NCBI GenBank assembly: GCA_965368085.1 | Contig: CBDULP010000009.1 | Span: 1 to 64,000, forward strand | Direction: 5' to 3' | Length of the DNA stretch: 64,000 nt | Origin: Peptoclostridium sp965368085 | GTDB lineage: Bacteria > Bacillota > Clostridia > Peptostreptococcales > Peptostreptococcaceae | In this document: in pieces, positions 62,073 through 64,000 of the stretch | Layout of the letters: each line of letters opens with the position of its first letter | Position numbering within the stretch: the stretch's first letter is position 1 | The notes under the pieces: generated by a model | What the model saw: only the letters and a program-made list of their open reading frames with translations | Database searches by the model: none | What the model was told of the DNA's origin: nothing | Position numbers and translations under genes: made by a program

Positions 62073-64000
62073 TTGAAAAAGTTTACTGCGGTAATTTTTG
62101 CTATAATACTAGTTTTTTCAAACATTCAACTCGGGTACGGGCAAGGCGAGAATGTAAAATACTATACTATCCAGGTTGGAAGCTATGAAAATAAGGAAAT
62201 AATGCAGTCCACGCTCAAAAAGCTTCAAGGCATGGGATACAGGCCGCACTGGAAATCCGAAGGTGGAAAATACAAGCTGTTTTTGGCTGACTACGCATCA
62301 AAAACCCAGGCCGACAATGCTCTTTCAGGGCTTAAATCGAAAGGGTATGATGGCTATGTAAGAGAACGATCGAAATATGTAAGCATAGCTCCAAAACCTG
62401 CCCAAACAACTATAGAAACTGAATCTTCAGATTCGAAAAAAGATGCAGGTTCAAATATAAAAGAAGCTGATATTGCTTCATCTAACGATATTGTGCAACA
62501 AGTCAATATTCAGATGCCGCCTGCAAATGGAGGGCTCAGGTCCAAAAACTACAAGTGGCAAAAGGATGTCATGATACAGGGCGTATACGGCAACAATGTT
62601 TTCTTTTTCGATATGGACAAGGATTGGGACTTGAAAGATGCCTATTTGAATCTGATTTTCAGCCAGAGTCAGCTGAAATCGGTTGAAAACCAGGAAAACA
62701 ACGATAGCACTCTTACAGTGTATATAAATAAGTTTCCGGTATACAGCATGGATTTAAACGGCAGGGACAAGTATAAAGAGCAGGTAAGAGTTTCCATACC
62801 AACGGACAAGGTTGTAAAAGGATTCAACGAAATCAGCATAAGGACATATAAGAGGATAATGGAACTTCCATGCAAAGACGACTTAAATCCCGCAAACTGG
62901 ATAGCATTCCACAAGGAATCATATGTGCATATTGACTTTGTTGACAAGAAGGACTCTGCAAGTATAAACGAATATCCGTATCCATACCTTAAAAAAAGTG
63001 ATGATATTCAGCCGCAGGGAATCCTAGTAATACCGGATGACTTTAGAGACTGTGAAATGGAGGCTGCTGGAATAATATCTGCAGGCTTTGGAAAAGCCCA
63101 TAGATTCGATAACCTGAATATCAGGGCATACAGGAGTTCTCAGAATTCTCCAAAGAAATATTCCGATATGATATTCATCGGGGGAAGCTCCAACTCTCCA
63201 AGTGAAATCATTTCAAGACTCAGCGATCAGGAAAAAAGTGACATGAGTAATTCTACAGTCATAAAGGAGATGAATTCTCCTTACAGCAGTTCCCACAAAT
63301 TGCTCGTGGTGCTTTCCGACGACAAGGCGAGTCTTGTAAATGCAGCCAAGGCGCTTACAGACGGAAAACTTGTATCCCAGATGAATTCGAGCGTCCAGAT
63401 CATAAACGTAAACACAGCGGCATCAGAAAAACAAAAACAAGATGACTACGAGTATTACAAACTTAAAAATCTAGGTTATTCAGATGTTCTGCTTGAGGGG
63501 CTCTTCAGGCAGCAGGCTACATTCGGGATAGGAGTGCCCAAAAACAGGAGTATAAAAGACGGTGCAAAACTGGACATAAAGTTCAGGTATTCAAAGGTGC
63601 TCGACTTTAAGAAATCACTTATGACAGTGTATATAAATGACATCCCAGTAGGAAGCAAAAAACTTACAGAAGAGAATGCAGACAATGACTCATTTGAAGT
63701 GGAACTGCCAAAAGAGCTTAGAGGAGGAAACTATTTCGATCTCAAAATAGCGTTCGATCTCAACATGGATGACGTTTACTGCAACATACGACCCCAGAGC
63801 GCTTCATGGGCTTTCATCTCTGGAGAGTCATATGCATATCTGCCCTATGAATACAAAGCGGATGCATTGCTTGAGGACTACGATGCTCCTTTTGTAAAAG
63901 ATCTTAAATTCAATGACATTGTCATGGTAGTGCCTGACAATCCCACTTCCCAGGAATTGAGCACAGCATGTGGAATAGCCGCCTTTTTGGCTCACTCTGC
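62073..64000 (+). CDS. BcsB-like protein with N-terminal SPOR domain, 3' end outside window
   Basis: The frame is open from TTG at 62073 (GAGGTGA upstream) to the end of the window, 642 codons so far. It has a signal peptide (1-23), then a SPOR domain (about residues 27-98: VKYYTIQVGSYENKEIMQS, YRPHWKSEGGKYKLFLADYA), then a linker, then BcsB-like repeats: carbohydrate-binding-type jelly rolls alternating with flavodoxin-like modules (SQLKSVENQENNDSTLTVYI, then GILVIPDDF). BcsB is the partner subunit that guides polymer out. A SPOR domain on BcsB is unusual; it usually binds glycan strands of peptidoglycan. Confidence 0.8.
   Translation, partial: MKKFTAVIFAIILVFSNIQLGYGQGENVKYYTIQVGSYENKEIMQSTLKKLQGMGYRPHWKSEGGKYKLFLADYASKTQADNALSGLKSKGYDGYVRERSKYVSIAPKPAQTTIETESSDSKKDAGSNIKEADIASSNDIVQQVNIQMPPANGGLRSKNYKWQKDVMIQGVYGNNVFFFDMDKDWDLKDAYLNLIFSQSQLKSVENQENNDSTLTVYINKFPVYSMDLNGRDKYKEQVRVSIPTDKVVKGFNEISIRTYKRIMELPCKDDLNPANWIAFHKESYVHIDFVDKKDSASINEYPYPYLKKSDDIQPQGILVIPDDFRDCEMEAAGIISAGFGKAHRFDNLNIRAYRSSQNSPKKYSDMIFIGGSSNSPSEIISRLSDQEKSDMSNSTVIKEMNSPYSSSHKLLVVLSDDKASLVNAAKALTDGKLVSQMNSSVQIINVNTAASEKQKQDDYEYYKLKNLGYSDVLLEGLFRQQATFGIGVPKNRSIKDGAKLDIKFRYSKVLDFKKSLMTVYINDIPVGSKKLTEENADNDSFEVELPKELRGGNYFDLKIAFDLNMDDVYCNIRPQSASWAFISGESYAYLPYEYKADALLEDYDAPFVKDLKFNDIVMVVPDNPTSQELSTACGIAAFLAHS

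Noticed and set aside
1..64000. tRNA, rRNA, phage attachment sites or complete transposons
   Set aside because: No cloverleaf with conserved T-loop bases, no integrase or transposase motif and no paired terminal repeats were seen on reading both strands; a covariance-model scan was not possible.

Overview
The window looks like chromosomal DNA of an anaerobic, amino-acid-using Clostridium-type Firmicute. The signs are purine-rich Shine-Dalgarno sequences, heavy use of ATA and AGG/AGA codons, many lipoprotein binding proteins, RF3, radical SAM enzymes, a 2-hydroxyacyl-CoA-dehydratase-like protein and, above all, use of selenocysteine. Four genes contain an in-frame TGA that is best read as selenocysteine. 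In each, the TGA lies in a redox-type motif and is followed within about 15 nt by a hairpin. A selenoprotein-rich lineage such as Peptostreptococcaceae (Peptoclostridium-like) would fit; this is an inference from gene content.

Region 1 (0-6 kb, all minus strand) is the most unusual part. It holds a remnant of a NhaC-type antiporter, a membrane-anchored binding-protein-like selenoprotein (Cys-Sec), two paralogous solute-binding lipoproteins (one Cys-Sec, the other Cys at the same site), a lipoprotein ending in Cys-Cys, a YraQ-type permease, and a small thioredoxin-like CxUC selenoprotein overlapping the permease. This set resembles the 'Sao' (selenocysteine-assisted organometal) genes that I know from database names. 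The ABC permease and ATPase partners are not in the window. A Fur-like palindrome lies inside the cluster.

Region 2 (6-15 kb) carries pstSCAB phosphate uptake, a three-gene operon (FAD dehydrogenase, PP-loop protein, archaeal-type phosphoglycerate-mutase-like enzyme) and an MFS transporter. Region 3 (15-24.4 kb) has an unknown lipoprotein, metQNI with a DUF169 gene, a decayed MetQ fragment, and a sulfur- or selenium-handling operon: split YeeE/YedE transporter, two identical TusA proteins, a TrxB-like flavoprotein, a divergent LysR regulator and a third TusA. Region 4 (24.4-34 kb) has a DegT aminotransferase, a GT2 and an ATP-grasp protein followed by an SsuABC-like transporter, a GT-C membrane glycosyltransferase, and two exported rhodanese lipoproteins.

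Region 5 (34-46.7 kb) has a cystine-type ABC transporter, a UxxC selenocysteine thioredoxin, an M29 aminopeptidase, a MarR regulator divergent from a YhdH-like reductase with a clear shared operator, a radical SAM protein, a second metNIQ, a UroD/MtaA-like methyltransferase, a chemoreceptor remnant and a double-cubane-type dehydratase. Region 6 (46.9-57 kb) has a compact MATE, methyltransferase, methyltransferase, SPASM radical SAM operon, a Spo0B-type histidine kinase without a response regulator, a Mut7-C protein, a DUF4332 protein and prfC. Region 7 (57-64 kb) is an exopolysaccharide synthase operon: GH8-like lipoprotein, degenerate GGDEF receptor, DUF2334 deacetylase-like protein, BcsA-like GT2 without PilZ, and a BcsB-like protein with an N-terminal SPOR domain, cut by the window end.

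No tRNA, rRNA, CRISPR array or intact insertion sequence was seen. Family names come from recognising sequence motifs without database searches.
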